Below, piece after piece: positions 32,655-41,077 of a DNA stretch of 64,000 nt. Location: contig NZ_STGF01000032.1 in NCBI RefSeq assembly GCF_005222705.1, positions 1-64,000 of the forward strand, read 5' to 3'. The notes below the pieces were generated by a model, which saw only the letters and a program-made list of their open reading frames with translations, did no database searches and was not told the origin of the DNA. A program made the translations under genes and the position numbers. How positions within the stretch are numbered: position 1 is the first letter of the stretch; each line of letters starts with the position of its first letter. The stretch comes from Paenibacillus sp. SY21-1. GTDB taxonomy: Bacteria > Bacillota > Bacilli > Paenibacillales > Paenibacillaceae.

Positions 32655-33368
32655 TTGTCTGACATCAATATTTTTCTTGCGTTCGGAGCAGGCTTTGCTT
32701 CCTTTATTTCGCCTTGCTGCTTGCCGCTTTATCCGTCTTATTTGTCTTACATAACAGGCATTTCGGTAACGGATTTAAAAAGCAATTCGAGCACAAAACA
32801 AAAACGTATACGAACGATGTCGCATACGTTGTTCTTTATTTTAGGCTTTTGCACAGTGTACTATGCGCTGGGCTATGGAACGAACGTATTCGCTGAATTT
32901 TTCAGTGAATACAGGTCGCTGATCAGACAGCTGTCGGCCATCTTGATTATTCTGATGGGCTTGTTCCTGCTTGGCATTTTCCAGCCTCAGTTGCTTATGA
33001 AGGAACGCAGAATGAATCTGATTCCGAAAAAAGCGAATTATCTAAGCTCTTTTGTATTCGGTATCGGCTTTTCGGCGGGCTGGAGTCCTTGCATGGGGCC
33101 GGCGCTGACCGCGATTCTCGGCTTGGCCGCTTCGGAGCCCGGCACCTGGTTTGGATTAACGACAGCCTACGCGCTAGGATTCGCCATTCCGTTTTTTTTG
33201 CTGTCCTTTTTCATTGGTTCGGCCCGCTGGATTTTGAAATATTCGTCGATCGTTATGAAAATTGGCGGAGCGGTCATGATTTTGATGGGCGTGCTGCTGT
33301 TTACCGATCAGATGACAAAAATTACGATTTGGCTGAACGATATTACGCCCGCATGGCTAATGTTCTAA
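32655..33368 (+). CDS. ccdA: Cytochrome c biogenesis protein CcdA
   Basis: DsbD-type membrane protein of 237 aa that carries reducing power across the membrane. It has six hydrophobic segments and the two catalytic cysteine regions ISPCCLPLYPSYLSY and GWSPCMGPAL. The start is TTG with GGTGG upstream. It lies 21 bases after znuB and may be cotranscribed with the zinc importer, perhaps to keep metal-binding or cytochrome thiols reduced. Its stop is one base from that of the convergent splB. Confidence 0.9.
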   Translation: MSDINIFLAFGAGFASFISPCCLPLYPSYLSYITGISVTDLKSNSSTKQKRIRTMSHTLFFILGFCTVYYALGYGTNVFAEFFSEYRSLIRQLSAILIILMGLFLLGIFQPQLLMKERRMNLIPKKANYLSSFVFGIGFSAGWSPCMGPALTAILGLAASEPGTWFGLTTAYALGFAIPFFLLSFFIGSARWILKYSSIVMKIGGAVMILMGVLLFTDQMTKITIWLNDITPAWLMF

Positions 33369-33369
33369 G

Positions 33370-34440
33370 TTAAGTGAAATATTCAATTTTTCCTTCGGGA
33401 AAATGATCGAAGATGCGCTCCGATATAAACAGGCGGAGCGCATCTGCTTGTTCATCGGGATAGACGTATTTGCCTTGGCCCCAGCGTCCCCATTTGTATT
33501 TGCGTTTTTCAATATCCATTTCAAGCTTCGTCCGCGGATACCTTTTTTCAATGACGGATTTGGCTGTTTTCGTAAACCGATGCTGGATGAGCTCAAACGT
33601 CAAATCCTTCCGGACATCGCTCGGAAGGGCGGCGTCTAGCGATGCCAACAGCTCCGCATAGCCCTCCTCCCAGCCTTCATGCCATATAATCGGAGCGATG
33701 ATAAAGCCCATTGGATAGCCGGCTCTGGCGACCTTCGCCGCCGCTTCGATGCGCTGTTCGAAGCGCGAGGTGGCAGGCTCGAAGTTTTTGATCACATGTT
33801 TGGCATTGACGCTGAAGCGGATGCGGGTATGCCCGTTATGGGCGGCGTCGAGCAGGGAATCGACATGATGGAATTTGGTCACGAAACGGAGCCGGCCGTG
33901 CTCCTCTTGGCCCATGAATTCGATCAATTCGCGCAGGCTGCCGGTTATCGGCTCAAGTCCGACCGGATCGGATGTGCAGGCGGCTTCAAAACGAGTCGTT
34001 TCCGGCGCACGCTCATCGATGTAGCCTTTTGCCGCAGACATGATTTCGTCGATGTTCACGTAGACACGAATGTAGGGCTTGGCGCCAAGCGTAGTCTGCA
34101 AATAACAGTAATGACAATGCGCCATGCAGCCGGTTGCAATCGGGATCGCATACTCGGCAGACGGCTTGGACGTATCAAATTTTAACGTTTTGCGGATTCC
34201 GACGACTAATGTTCGTTTCGCTATTCGATACTGCTCCAGCTCTGTATCGCCGGGCAAATTCGTTATGCGGTTGTGGGAGGTCGTCATCCGATATTCGATG
34301 CCTTCCTTTTGCACCCATTCATAAATGCGCCGGCCCTTCGGGTAGTCAAGCGCCGCCGGCTCGAAATATACCAGTTCCGGTACAAAGGAAAGACTCGAGC
34401 GGTCCGCTCGCGGACGCTCGGTTAGCATAGTGCTCATCAC
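33370..34440 (-). CDS. splB: Spore photoproduct lyase
   Basis: Radical SAM enzyme that repairs the spore-specific thymine dimer during germination; 356 aa. The iron-sulfur cluster motif C-x3-C-x2-C is at Cys105, Cys109 and Cys112 (GCMAHCHYCYL), and the H-atom donor cysteine is at Cys155 in FEAACTSDPV. AGGAGG lies 8 nt before the ATG. Monocistronic, divergent from mntR; splA is not present. Confidence 0.95.
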   Translation of the reverse strand: MMSTMLTERPRADRSSLSFVPELVYFEPAALDYPKGRRIYEWVQKEGIEYRMTTSHNRITNLPGDTELEQYRIAKRTLVVGIRKTLKFDTSKPSAEYAIPIATGCMAHCHYCYLQTTLGAKPYIRVYVNIDEIMSAAKGYIDERAPETTRFEAACTSDPVGLEPITGSLRELIEFMGQEEHGRLRFVTKFHHVDSLLDAAHNGHTRIRFSVNAKHVIKNFEPATSRFEQRIEAAAKVARAGYPMGFIIAPIIWHEGWEEGYAELLASLDAALPSDVRKDLTFELIQHRFTKTAKSVIEKRYPRTKLEMDIEKRKYKWGRWGQGKYVYPDEQADALRLFISERIFDHFPEGKIEYFT

Positions 34441-34558
34441 GCTTGCCTCCTCGTTTGTGGACTTTGCTTGCCTTATTATTGTGCGTGCCTTCGGAAGGGA
34501 TTAATCTGTAAGTTACAGGCGAAAAGTCGATTTCGATTTCGAAACGGCATGCAACGAG

Positions 34559-34587
34559 TTGCGAAGCGGGCGATGAAAAGGTATGAT
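34559..34587 (+). promoter_or_regulatory. Promoter of mntR
   Basis: TTGCGA (34559-34564) and TATGAT (34582-34587) are 17 bases apart, ~50 bases before the GTG start of mntR. Confidence 0.65.
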
Positions 34588-34641
34588 ACATAGATAAACG
34601 CCTAGGGACAAGGTGAAGAAGCAAGGTTAGGGGGTACTTCA

Positions 34642-35064
34642 GTGCCGACACCGAGCATGGAAGATTACTTGGAAAGAATTTATAAGCTGATTGACGAAAA
34701 AGGATATGCTAGGGTCTCGGATATTGCCGAAGGTCTTGAGGTTCACCCGTCGTCCGTCACGAAGATGATTCAGAAGCTCGACAAGGATCAATATTTGATT
34801 TACGAGAAGTATCGGGGTCTTGTATTGACAAACAAAGGCAAGAAGATGGGGAAGCGGCTTGTTGACCGCCATCAGCTGCTTGAATCGTTTCTGACGACCA
34901 TTGGCGTTCAGGAGGAAAATATTTATCAGGATGTAGAAGGAATCGAGCATCATCTCAGCTGGGATTCGATTACATGCATCGAGACGCTGGTTGAATATTT
35001 TCGCAGGGACTCGGCTCGTTTGGACGAGCTGAGGGCCATTCGTTCCGAAATGGACAATGAATAA
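34642..35064 (+). CDS. mntR: Manganese-responsive regulator MntR
   Basis: DtxR-family repressor of 140 aa that blocks manganese import genes when manganese is ample. All six metal ligands known from B. subtilis MntR are conserved at the same numbers: Asp8, Glu11, His77, Glu99, Glu102 and His103. The winged helix spans ~5-65. It starts with GTG after AGGGGG. No manganese transporter lies nearby, so it acts in trans. Confidence 0.95.
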   Translation: MPTPSMEDYLERIYKLIDEKGYARVSDIAEGLEVHPSSVTKMIQKLDKDQYLIYEKYRGLVLTNKGKKMGKRLVDRHQLLESFLTTIGVQEENIYQDVEGIEHHLSWDSITCIETLVEYFRRDSARLDELRAIRSEMDNE

Positions 35065-35093
35065 TACATAAGCATAGCCTCTTCGGTTGAAGC

Positions 35094-35134
35094 AAAAAAG
35101 CCGTTCGCCCTCTTACCGGGTGAACGGCTTTTTT
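35094..35134. terminator. Bidirectional terminator
   Basis: AAAAAAGCCGTTC and GAACGGCTTTTTT with a short CCC/GGG extension form a long symmetric stem between the convergent mntR and the membrane-protein gene. Confidence 0.9.
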
Positions 35135-35149
35135 GTTATGGAATTTGCA

Positions 35150-35467
35150 TTAATGGTATTTAGGCAAATCGTCATCATCCTTGCCGCCTTCAATGACACG
35201 AAACGGAACCGTCTTCGAGCGAGGCTTGGAGGTACGGGATTTGGCTTGCGAGCTGCGGCCCGGTTTGACGTGAGATCTGGACGAATTCCCTCGCGCCCGC
35301 TCGAGAAATGCAGGCGGGTATTTATACAGAAGAAAAATACCGCCCAGCACGACGACCGGGATAACGAAGCCAAGCGGGTTTCGTAAAAGCATGTAGACCA
35401 GACCGATCGCCGCAAGCGCTACGATTGCAATAGTCCACACATTCCATTTGCCAGACATTCTGTTCAT
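35150..35467 (-). CDS. Small membrane protein with basic tail
   Basis: A 105-aa protein. Two hydrophobic segments (~10-28 and ~32-48) are followed by a Lys/Arg/Ser-rich cytosolic stretch (~58-88), and it ends in an acidic GGKDDDDLPKYH. AGGCGG lies 7 nt before the first ATG. It is 66 bases downstream of yqhQ on the same strand, so it may share that transcript. I do not recognise the family. Confidence 0.6.
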   Translation of the reverse strand: MNRMSGKWNVWTIAIVALAAIGLVYMLLRNPLGFVIPVVVLGGIFLLYKYPPAFLERARGNSSRSHVKPGRSSQAKSRTSKPRSKTVPFRVIEGGKDDDDLPKYH

Positions 35468-35533
35468 CCTAAAACCGCCTTTCCTGATTTCGGTTGTGTC
35501 CTGAATGGACTGCCCGGCGCTTTGCCGTTTGGT

Positions 35534-36502
35534 CTAGGCTTTGATGCCCGACTGCGCATCCAGCTCCTGCATTCTCTTGAAGGAAGCGATGGATACGGCA
35601 ACGTGCTCGTCCCGAGGCTCTTTCGTCGTAAGCAGCTGAAGCCACAGCCCCGGATAACCCAGGTAGCGCAGCACAGGGATGTCGCGCAATGCGTTCGTCC
35701 AGCGCAGCACCTCATAGGAAAGCCCTAAGACGATCGGCAGCAGCAAAATCCGGATATAGATGCGTTCCCAAATCGTATCCCACGTAAAGATGGGAAGCGA
35801 GTAGATAATGACGCCGACGATAACGGTGAAAACGATAAAGCTGGAGCCGCAGCGATAATGGAGGCGGCTGTATTTCTGAACATTGCTTACGGTGAGGTCT
35901 TCTCCCGCTTCATAGGCGCTTATCACTTTATGCTCGGCTCCATGATACTGGAACAGCCGTTTGATGAGCGGTGTAAGCGAAATGAAATACAAGTACGCAA
36001 GCAGCAAAATAATTTTGATAAGACCCTCAAGCAGGTTATGTCCTACTTTGTTGTCAAACATCCCCGCGAACAGCACTTCTTCGATTGCTGCGGGAGCGGC
36101 GGTAAAAATAAGCTTGCCGAAAATAAAGGAAAGCACGCCTGCGACAGCCACGCCGACAATCATGCTCAGGCTCCAGCCTCCGGATTTTTTCTCTTCCTTG
36201 ACGGGAACGGGCTCGCCGGATTTCGCGGCTTCTGCAGCCGCCTCATCCTCGGCATAAGCCTCCATGGAAAAGTTCAAATGCTGTGAGCCTTTGGCGCTGG
36301 ACTCCACAATTCCGACCACGCCTCTGACGAGCGGAATTTTCTTCAGCTTCTGTACCCAGTTTTTGGAGGTTCGTGGAACCTCGTAAAACACGATTTCATC
36401 ATTTTTCCGTCGAACTGCCGTTACGTTGACGTGTTTGCCAGCAAACATTACGCCTTCAATAACCGCCTGTCCGCCATAAATATTACGCGAATCCTGCGGC
36501 AA
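35534..36502 (-). CDS. yqhQ: YqhQ, DUF1385 membrane protein
   Basis: A 322-aa protein of the DUF1385 family. It has YGGQAVIEGVMFAGK at the N-terminus, LVRGVVGIVES, then four to five hydrophobic segments and RLFQYHGAEHKVISAYE with the conserved HGAEHK. It begins with TTG, 7 nt after AAGGTGA. The function is not established. Adjacent divergent yqhR and aroQ match the B. subtilis order. Confidence 0.88.
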   Translation of the reverse strand: MPQDSRNIYGGQAVIEGVMFAGKHVNVTAVRRKNDEIVFYEVPRTSKNWVQKLKKIPLVRGVVGIVESSAKGSQHLNFSMEAYAEDEAAAEAAKSGEPVPVKEEKKSGGWSLSMIVGVAVAGVLSFIFGKLIFTAAPAAIEEVLFAGMFDNKVGHNLLEGLIKIILLLAYLYFISLTPLIKRLFQYHGAEHKVISAYEAGEDLTVSNVQKYSRLHYRCGSSFIVFTVIVGVIIYSLPIFTWDTIWERIYIRILLLPIVLGLSYEVLRWTNALRDIPVLRYLGYPGLWLQLLTTKEPRDEHVAVSIASFKRMQELDAQSGIKA

Positions 36503-36561
36503 GTGCTCGTCACCTTCCTTGATAAAATGTCTTCAGACATATAGTTGTGCCTTGTAATGCT

Positions 36562-36591
36562 ATTGTACTTGATTAGCCAGTCAATTGCCAA
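36562..36591 (-). promoter_or_regulatory. Promoter of yqhQ
   Basis: Minus-strand TTGGCA (36591-36586) and TACAAT (36567-36562) are 18 bases apart. Confidence 0.55.
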
Positions 36592-36691
36592 TGCATACGG
36601 AACGGCTGCCGCCGATCAAACAACGGAATGGAGCGACATTCAATTTCGCATACTAGAATAAATCCAGTACGATTTGCGGGAGGCCTATATC

Positions 36692-37207
36692 ATGAGCAAA
36701 CAAAAGCAGCAAAAGCAAGTAAATGAGGATTACACCGAGCAGCATCATACGAATATGTGGGGATATTGCATAAAAATCGGATTTTTTGCGGGATTGATAT
36801 GGGGGACGGTTCGTTGGATGCTTTATGAGATGAGCTTTACGAAGGAAATACCGGGCTTCGCGCTGCTCCCGTTTACGAGCGCCGACTTTCTTGCCGGCTT
36901 TTGGGGAACGGTGCTCGGCATCGGCAGCTTTGTGCTGTTTTCAATCCTGGCTTCGCTGCTCTACAAGGCCGTGCTCGGGAAATGGAGAGGTCCGATACCG
37001 GGCATGATTTACGGTCTGGCGTGGTGGGGAATTATTTTTGCGGGAATCGGTCCTTGGCTAGGCTTGTCCCATTGGCTTACGCAAGCGGGTTGGAATTCAA
37101 TCAGCACGGAAATATGCGTATTTTTGCTGTGGGGCGTATTTATCGGCTATTCCATCGCCTTTGAATTTACGGATGAGGCATCGAGGGAGCCGATCCAGGC
37201 CCGCTGA
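36692..37207 (+). CDS. yqhR: YqhR family membrane protein
   Basis: A 171-aa protein with a hydrophilic N-terminus (KQKQQKQVNEDYTEQ) and four hydrophobic segments. It resembles Bacillales YqhR, which sits at the same place between yqhQ and aroQ. The ATG at 36692, 8 nt after GGGAGG, is preferred. Function unknown. Confidence 0.75.
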   Translation: MSKQKQQKQVNEDYTEQHHTNMWGYCIKIGFFAGLIWGTVRWMLYEMSFTKEIPGFALLPFTSADFLAGFWGTVLGIGSFVLFSILASLLYKAVLGKWRGPIPGMIYGLAWWGIIFAGIGPWLGLSHWLTQAGWNSISTEICVFLLWGVFIGYSIAFEFTDEASREPIQAR

Positions 37208-37218
37208 AAGAGTAATGC

Positions 37219-37248
37219 TTCTCAAGTGCCGCGTATTTGTGGTAAAAT
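37219..37248 (+). promoter_or_regulatory. Promoter of the aroQ operon
   Basis: TTCTCA (37219-37224) and TAAAAT (37243-37248) are 18 bases apart, and the -10 carries a TG extension (TGG-TAAAAT). Confidence 0.6.
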
Positions 37249-37299
37249 GTCTAATGGCATTTGAACCTGGAATGCTGAAGGCGGATGAGGAGGGCTTTG

Positions 37300-37749
37300 A
37301 TGTCACATATTCTCGTATTAAACGGTCCCAATCTCAATATGCTGGGCATTCGCGAACCGGGTGTATACGGCACGGATACGCTAGCCTCCATCGAATCCCG
37401 GTTAAGCGGGAAGGCGGAGCAGCTAGGCGTACAAGTCTCATTTTTCCAGACGAATCACGAAGGCGAGATGATTGATCGCATACATAGCGCTTACGGGAAC
37501 GTTGACGGCATCCTGATTAACCCTGGCGCCTGGACGCATTACAGCTATGCGCTTAGGGATGCGCTGAGCACGGTCGGCTTGCCGATTGTCGAGGTGCATA
37601 TGTCCAACATCCACAAGCGTGAGGCGTTCCGGCACGTCTCGGTCATATCCGCCATTGCGGTCGGACAAATCGCCGGTTTTGGCGCCAACAGCTATTTGCT
37701 CGGATTTGATGCGCTTGCCAGTCATTTGAAGCAAACAGACCCTGTCTAG
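37300..37749 (+). CDS. aroQ: 3-Dehydroquinate dehydratase, type II
   Basis: Dehydrates 3-dehydroquinate to 3-dehydroshikimate in the shikimate pathway; 149 aa. It has NGPNLNMLGIREPGVYG, the catalytic loop Tyr, QTNHEGEMIDRIH, NPGAWTHYSYALRDAL, and EVHMSNIHKREAFRH with the catalytic His. The ATG at 37300 follows GAGGAGGG at 6 nt. The yqhT peptidase gene follows 17 bases later. Confidence 0.95.
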   Translation: MSHILVLNGPNLNMLGIREPGVYGTDTLASIESRLSGKAEQLGVQVSFFQTNHEGEMIDRIHSAYGNVDGILINPGAWTHYSYALRDALSTVGLPIVEVHMSNIHKREAFRHVSVISAIAVGQIAGFGANSYLLGFDALASHLKQTDPV

Positions 37750-37766
37750 GAAAGGATGAATCGACA

Positions 37767-38840
37767 ATGCCCAATGAGAGAGTTGCAAGGCTGCGTGCGC
37801 TGCTTGCGGATCGCGGTCATGAGGCGCTATTGATCGGCAGCCCTTTTAACAGAAAATATGTGAGCGGCTTCACCGGTTCTTCCGGCATGGTGCTGATTAC
37901 GCAGACGAGCAGCGTTCTGCTGACGGATTTCCGTTATCGTTCCCAGGCGCCCGAGCAGGCAAAAGGGTTTCAGATTGTCGAGCATGGCGCAAAGCCGCTG
38001 GAGGACGTGCGCGCCCTGCTGGCGGTCGAGGGCATCAGCCGGCTGGCGTTCGAGCAGGATCATGTTGTCTTCAGCGAATATTTAGCGTGGACGCAGACGC
38101 TGGCCGGCATTGTACTTGAGCCTGTTGGCGGGCTGGTCGAGGGGCTGCGGACGATCAAGGACGAGTCCGAGCTTAGCATCATGCAGGAAGCGGCTGAGTT
38201 GGCGGACCGTACGTTTGCCCATATTCAGCATATTATCCGGCCCGGCATACGGGAGAAGGATGTTGCGCTGGAGATGGAAATGTTCATGCGCGCGCATGGC
38301 GCTACATCCTCGTCGTTCGATACGATCGTCGCTTCGGGCGAACGCTCCGCTTTGCCGCATGGCGTGGCAAGCGATCGCATAGTTGGCGACAATGAATTCG
38401 TGAAGCTCGACTTCGGAGCCTATTACAACGGATATTGCTCGGATTTGACGCGTACAGTCGTTGTAGGCCGGCCGTCTGACAGGCATCGCGAAATTTACGA
38501 GATTGTGCTGGAATCTCAGCTTACCGCGCTGGCGGGCATTAAGCCCGGCATGAGCGGAAGGGAGGCCGACAGCCTTGCCCGGGATGTCATCGTGAAATAC
38601 GGCTACGGCGATCTGTTCGGACATGGCACAGGACACGGCCTGGGGATGGAAATCCACGAAGCGCCGCGCCTTTCCAAGCTTAGCGATACGATTTTAACCC
38701 CCGGCATGACTGTTACGGTTGAGCCCGGCATCTATATCCCCGGTTTTGGCGGGGTGCGGATCGAGGACGACATCGTAATAACGGAAACCGGTATTAAAAT
38801 ATTAACCTCATCTCCGAAAGAGCTCATTCTGCTGGGATAG
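37767..38840 (+). CDS. yqhT: M24 Xaa-Pro aminopeptidase-like protein (YqhT)
   Basis: A 357-aa protein with an N-terminal creatinase-like domain (~1-125) and a pita-bread metallopeptidase domain. The five metal ligands are visible: Asp in KLDFGAYYNGY and CSDLTRTV, His in GTGHGLGMEIHE, Glu in VTVEPGIYI and Glu in GVRIEDDIVI. It probably removes N-terminal residues before proline. It lies in the conserved aroQ-yqhT-efp order; a role in handling proline-rich peptides beside EF-P is only suggestive. Confidence 0.9.
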   Translation: MPNERVARLRALLADRGHEALLIGSPFNRKYVSGFTGSSGMVLITQTSSVLLTDFRYRSQAPEQAKGFQIVEHGAKPLEDVRALLAVEGISRLAFEQDHVVFSEYLAWTQTLAGIVLEPVGGLVEGLRTIKDESELSIMQEAAELADRTFAHIQHIIRPGIREKDVALEMEMFMRAHGATSSSFDTIVASGERSALPHGVASDRIVGDNEFVKLDFGAYYNGYCSDLTRTVVVGRPSDRHREIYEIVLESQLTALAGIKPGMSGREADSLARDVIVKYGYGDLFGHGTGHGLGMEIHEAPRLSKLSDTILTPGMTVTVEPGIYIPGFGGVRIEDDIVITETGIKILTSSPKELILLG

Positions 38841-38868
38841 GTACCAATCATTCAGGAGGGAATCAGTA

Positions 38869-39426
38869 ATGATTTCAGTTAACGATTTTAAAACAGGCCT
38901 TACCGTGCAAGTAGACACAGACATTTTTACCGTGCTTGACTTCCAGCACGTTAAACCGGGCAAAGGCGCCGCATTTGTGCGCTCCAAGCTGAAAAACCTG
39001 CGCAACGGCAACGTGGTAGAAAAAACGTTCCGTGCCGGCGAGACGATCGGCCGCGCCATTATTGAAAACCGCGAGGTTCAATACCTGTACAACTCCGGCA
39101 ACGAATACACGTTTATGGACAACGAAACATACGACCAGTTCAACCTGGACAAGAAGCAATTGGAATGGGAGCTTAACTTCCTTAAAGAAAACATGAACGT
39201 TAACATTTCGAGCTACCAAGGCGAAATCCTTGGCATTCAAATGCCGAACAGCGTTGACCTTAAAGTTATCGAAACAGAGCCGGGCGTAAAAGGAAACACC
39301 GCGCAAGGCGCAACCAAAAGCGCAAAAGTGGAAACAGGACTTAACGTTCAAGTGCCACTGTTTATCAACGAGGGCGATGTGTTGCTGATCGACACGCGTG
39401 AAGGCAAATATATTTCGCGCGCCTAG
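38869..39426 (+). CDS. efp: Elongation factor P
   Basis: Relieves ribosomes stalled at polyproline; 185 aa, the standard three-domain length. The tip of domain I carries PGKGAAFVR with Lys32, the residue that is modified in B. subtilis. AGGAGGG lies 8 nt before the ATG. It lies just after the yqhT peptidase and ends at a strong terminator. Confidence 0.96.
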   Translation: MISVNDFKTGLTVQVDTDIFTVLDFQHVKPGKGAAFVRSKLKNLRNGNVVEKTFRAGETIGRAIIENREVQYLYNSGNEYTFMDNETYDQFNLDKKQLEWELNFLKENMNVNISSYQGEILGIQMPNSVDLKVIETEPGVKGNTAQGATKSAKVETGLNVQVPLFINEGDVLLIDTREGKYISRA

Positions 39427-39433
39427 TATGGCT

Positions 39434-39470
39434 AAGAACCGTCAGACCGCTGCGTCTGACGGTTCTTTTC
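39434..39470 (+). terminator. Terminator of efp
   Basis: AAGAACCGTCAGAC pairs with GTCTGACGGTTCTT over 14 bp and TTTC follows. Confidence 0.88.
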
Positions 39471-39564
39471 GTGTAGACCGCAGCTAAAGCCATGATTATT
39501 CGCAGCCATGATGATGAATTGCAGCGATAAACAAGGGCAGCTGTATTCAATTCCGCTGCTTCTA

Positions 39565-39573
39565 TGCTATAAT
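39565..39573 (+). promoter_or_regulatory. Extended -10 promoter of lysC
   Basis: TGC-TATAAT is a perfect extended -10; the -35 region is poor, as is usual for this class. Only ~35 bases lie between the expected start and the ribosome binding site, so there is no room for a lysine riboswitch. Confidence 0.65.
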
Positions 39574-39615
39574 AACAACTTGTATGTATATGTCCAGGTT
39601 AGGAGTGAATCGGCT

Positions 39616-40869
39616 TTGTCTTTGATTGTGATGAAGTTTGGCGGCAGCTCCGTCGGCACGCCGGAGCGGATGCAGCGCGTAGCTAAGCGTATTATAGAGA
39701 GACAACAGGAAGGCCATGATATCGTCGTAGTTGTATCGGCTATGGGCGATACGACTGACGATCTGATCGATCAGTCGAAGCAGCTGAACCCCAATCCGCC
39801 TGCGCGGGAGATGGATATGCTTTTGTCCGTAGGCGAGCAAATATCGATTGCGCTTTTGTCGATGACCATTCACCAGCTCGGAGGCCGGGCCTTATCGTTT
39901 ACAGGCTGGCAAGCAGGCATCCGTACGGAGGAGGTTCACGGGAAGGCGAAGATGACGGACATCGAGCCGTCACGGGTATTCAAGGCGCTTGAGCTCGGCA
40001 ATGTAGCCGTAATCGCTGGCTTCCAGGGAATGACCGAGGCAGGGGAGATTACGACCCTTGGCCGCGGCGGTTCGGATACGACTGCGGTAGCGATTGCCGC
40101 TGCGATGAAAGCGGACGTTTGCGAGATTTATACGGATGTGGACGGCGTCTATTCGACGGATCCGCGTGTCGTTAAAAATGCACGTAAGCTCAATGAAATT
40201 TCTTATGATGAAATGCTGGAGCTGGCGAATTTGGGCGCGGCCGTGCTTCACCCGCGTGCGGTTGAGTATGCGAAGCATAACAACGTCAAGCTTGTCGTAC
40301 GCTCCAGCTTTACCCAGAATGAAGGTACTAGTGTGAAGGAGGAAGCGGTCATGGAGCAAGGCGTGGTCGTGCGCGGCATCGCGTTTGATAAAAATGTAGC
40401 TAGAATTAGCATTTTGGGCGTGGAGGACGTGCCAGGCGTATTGGCAAACGTATTCGGAGCGCTCGCAAGCAATGGGATTGACGTCGATATTATCGTACAA
40501 AGCGGCGTCCAGGACGGCAAGGCGGACTTCTCCTTCACCGTTTCCGGCGACGATAAAGATAAAGCGATCGGCGTCATTGAAGCCAATCGCAGCAAGGTGC
40601 CTTTCCGCGAGCTGACATCCGAGGCCAATCTGGTCAAGGTTTCAATCGTCGGCGCAGGCATGGTCAGCAACCCGGGCGTAGCGGCGCAAATGTTCGCGGC
40701 TATCTCTACGCTTGGCGTCAGCATTAAAATGGTCAGCACGTCCGAGATCAAAGTTTCCTGCGTAATTGCGGCAGAGCCGTTGAACGATGTCGTGCGCGCT
40801 TTGCATACGGCTTACGGACTGGATACTGCGGAGCAGGCATTTGTAGGCGGCCCTCAGGATCGCAGATAA
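39616..40869 (+). CDS. lysC: Aspartokinase (alpha/beta type)
   Basis: Phosphorylates aspartate, the first step to lysine, threonine, methionine and diaminopimelate; 417 aa. The kinase domain starts MSLIVMKFGGSSVGTPERM and includes TTLGRGGSDTTAVAIA and YTDVDGVYSTDPR. Two ACT domains begin at ~255. TTG 39616, 10 nt after AGGAG, aligns with known aspartokinase N-termini. An internal in-frame start with its own site would yield a separate ACT subunit. Confidence 0.93.
   Translation: MSLIVMKFGGSSVGTPERMQRVAKRIIERQQEGHDIVVVVSAMGDTTDDLIDQSKQLNPNPPAREMDMLLSVGEQISIALLSMTIHQLGGRALSFTGWQAGIRTEEVHGKAKMTDIEPSRVFKALELGNVAVIAGFQGMTEAGEITTLGRGGSDTTAVAIAAAMKADVCEIYTDVDGVYSTDPRVVKNARKLNEISYDEMLELANLGAAVLHPRAVEYAKHNNVKLVVRSSFTQNEGTSVKEEAVMEQGVVVRGIAFDKNVARISILGVEDVPGVLANVFGALASNGIDVDIIVQSGVQDGKADFSFTVSGDDKDKAIGVIEANRSKVPFRELTSEANLVKVSIVGAGMVSNPGVAAQMFAAISTLGVSIKMVSTSEIKVSCVIAAEPLNDVVRALHTAYGLDTAEQAFVGGPQDRR
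40351..40869 (+). other. lysC: Internal start: aspartokinase beta (ACT) subunit
   Basis: Inside lysC, AAGGAGG lies 8 nt before an in-frame ATG (MEQGVVVRGIAFDKNVARI). Translation from it gives 172 aa containing only the two ACT domains. B. subtilis LysC makes its beta subunit in this way at an equivalent place. Confidence 0.75.
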
Positions 40870-40926
40870 GCAACGGAGCACGAGACGTTAAGCTCGCGTT
40901 CATACCGTTAAGTAAATTTACACAGC

Positions 40927-40975
40927 AAAAAGTTGTCCTCGCGCATGGCTGCATGCGAGCGGACAACTTTTTTTT
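40927..40975 (+). terminator. Terminator of lysC
   Basis: AAAAGTTGTCC pairs with GGACAACTTTT, with a long inner stem (CTCGCGCATG/CATGCGAG) and eight T. Confidence 0.9.
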
Positions 40976-41017
40976 CGAGGAATAAGCCTTTTAGAGCTTT
41001 ACACGTTTTATTTCAAC

Positions 41018-41067
41018 GCGAAACGTTAGCCTCGCAGCCGGATGACGGCGGTAGCCGTTTACGCTTG
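41018..41067 (+). repeat. Dispersed hairpin element, copy 3
   Basis: Both conserved ends are present (GCGAAACGTTAGC and GCCGTTTACGCTTG), exactly 50 bases as in copy 2. The outer stem is intact; the inner stem is reduced to GCCG/CGGC plus an internal loop. It lies 42 bases after the lysC terminator and 10 bases before the end of comB. Confidence 0.85.
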
Positions 41068-41077
41068 TTACAGCCGT

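Noticed and set aside
39471..39615. Lysine riboswitch before lysC
   Set aside because: The interval between the efp terminator and the lysC start is about 145 bases, with the promoter in its second half. That is too short for a lysine riboswitch, and no matching segments were seen.
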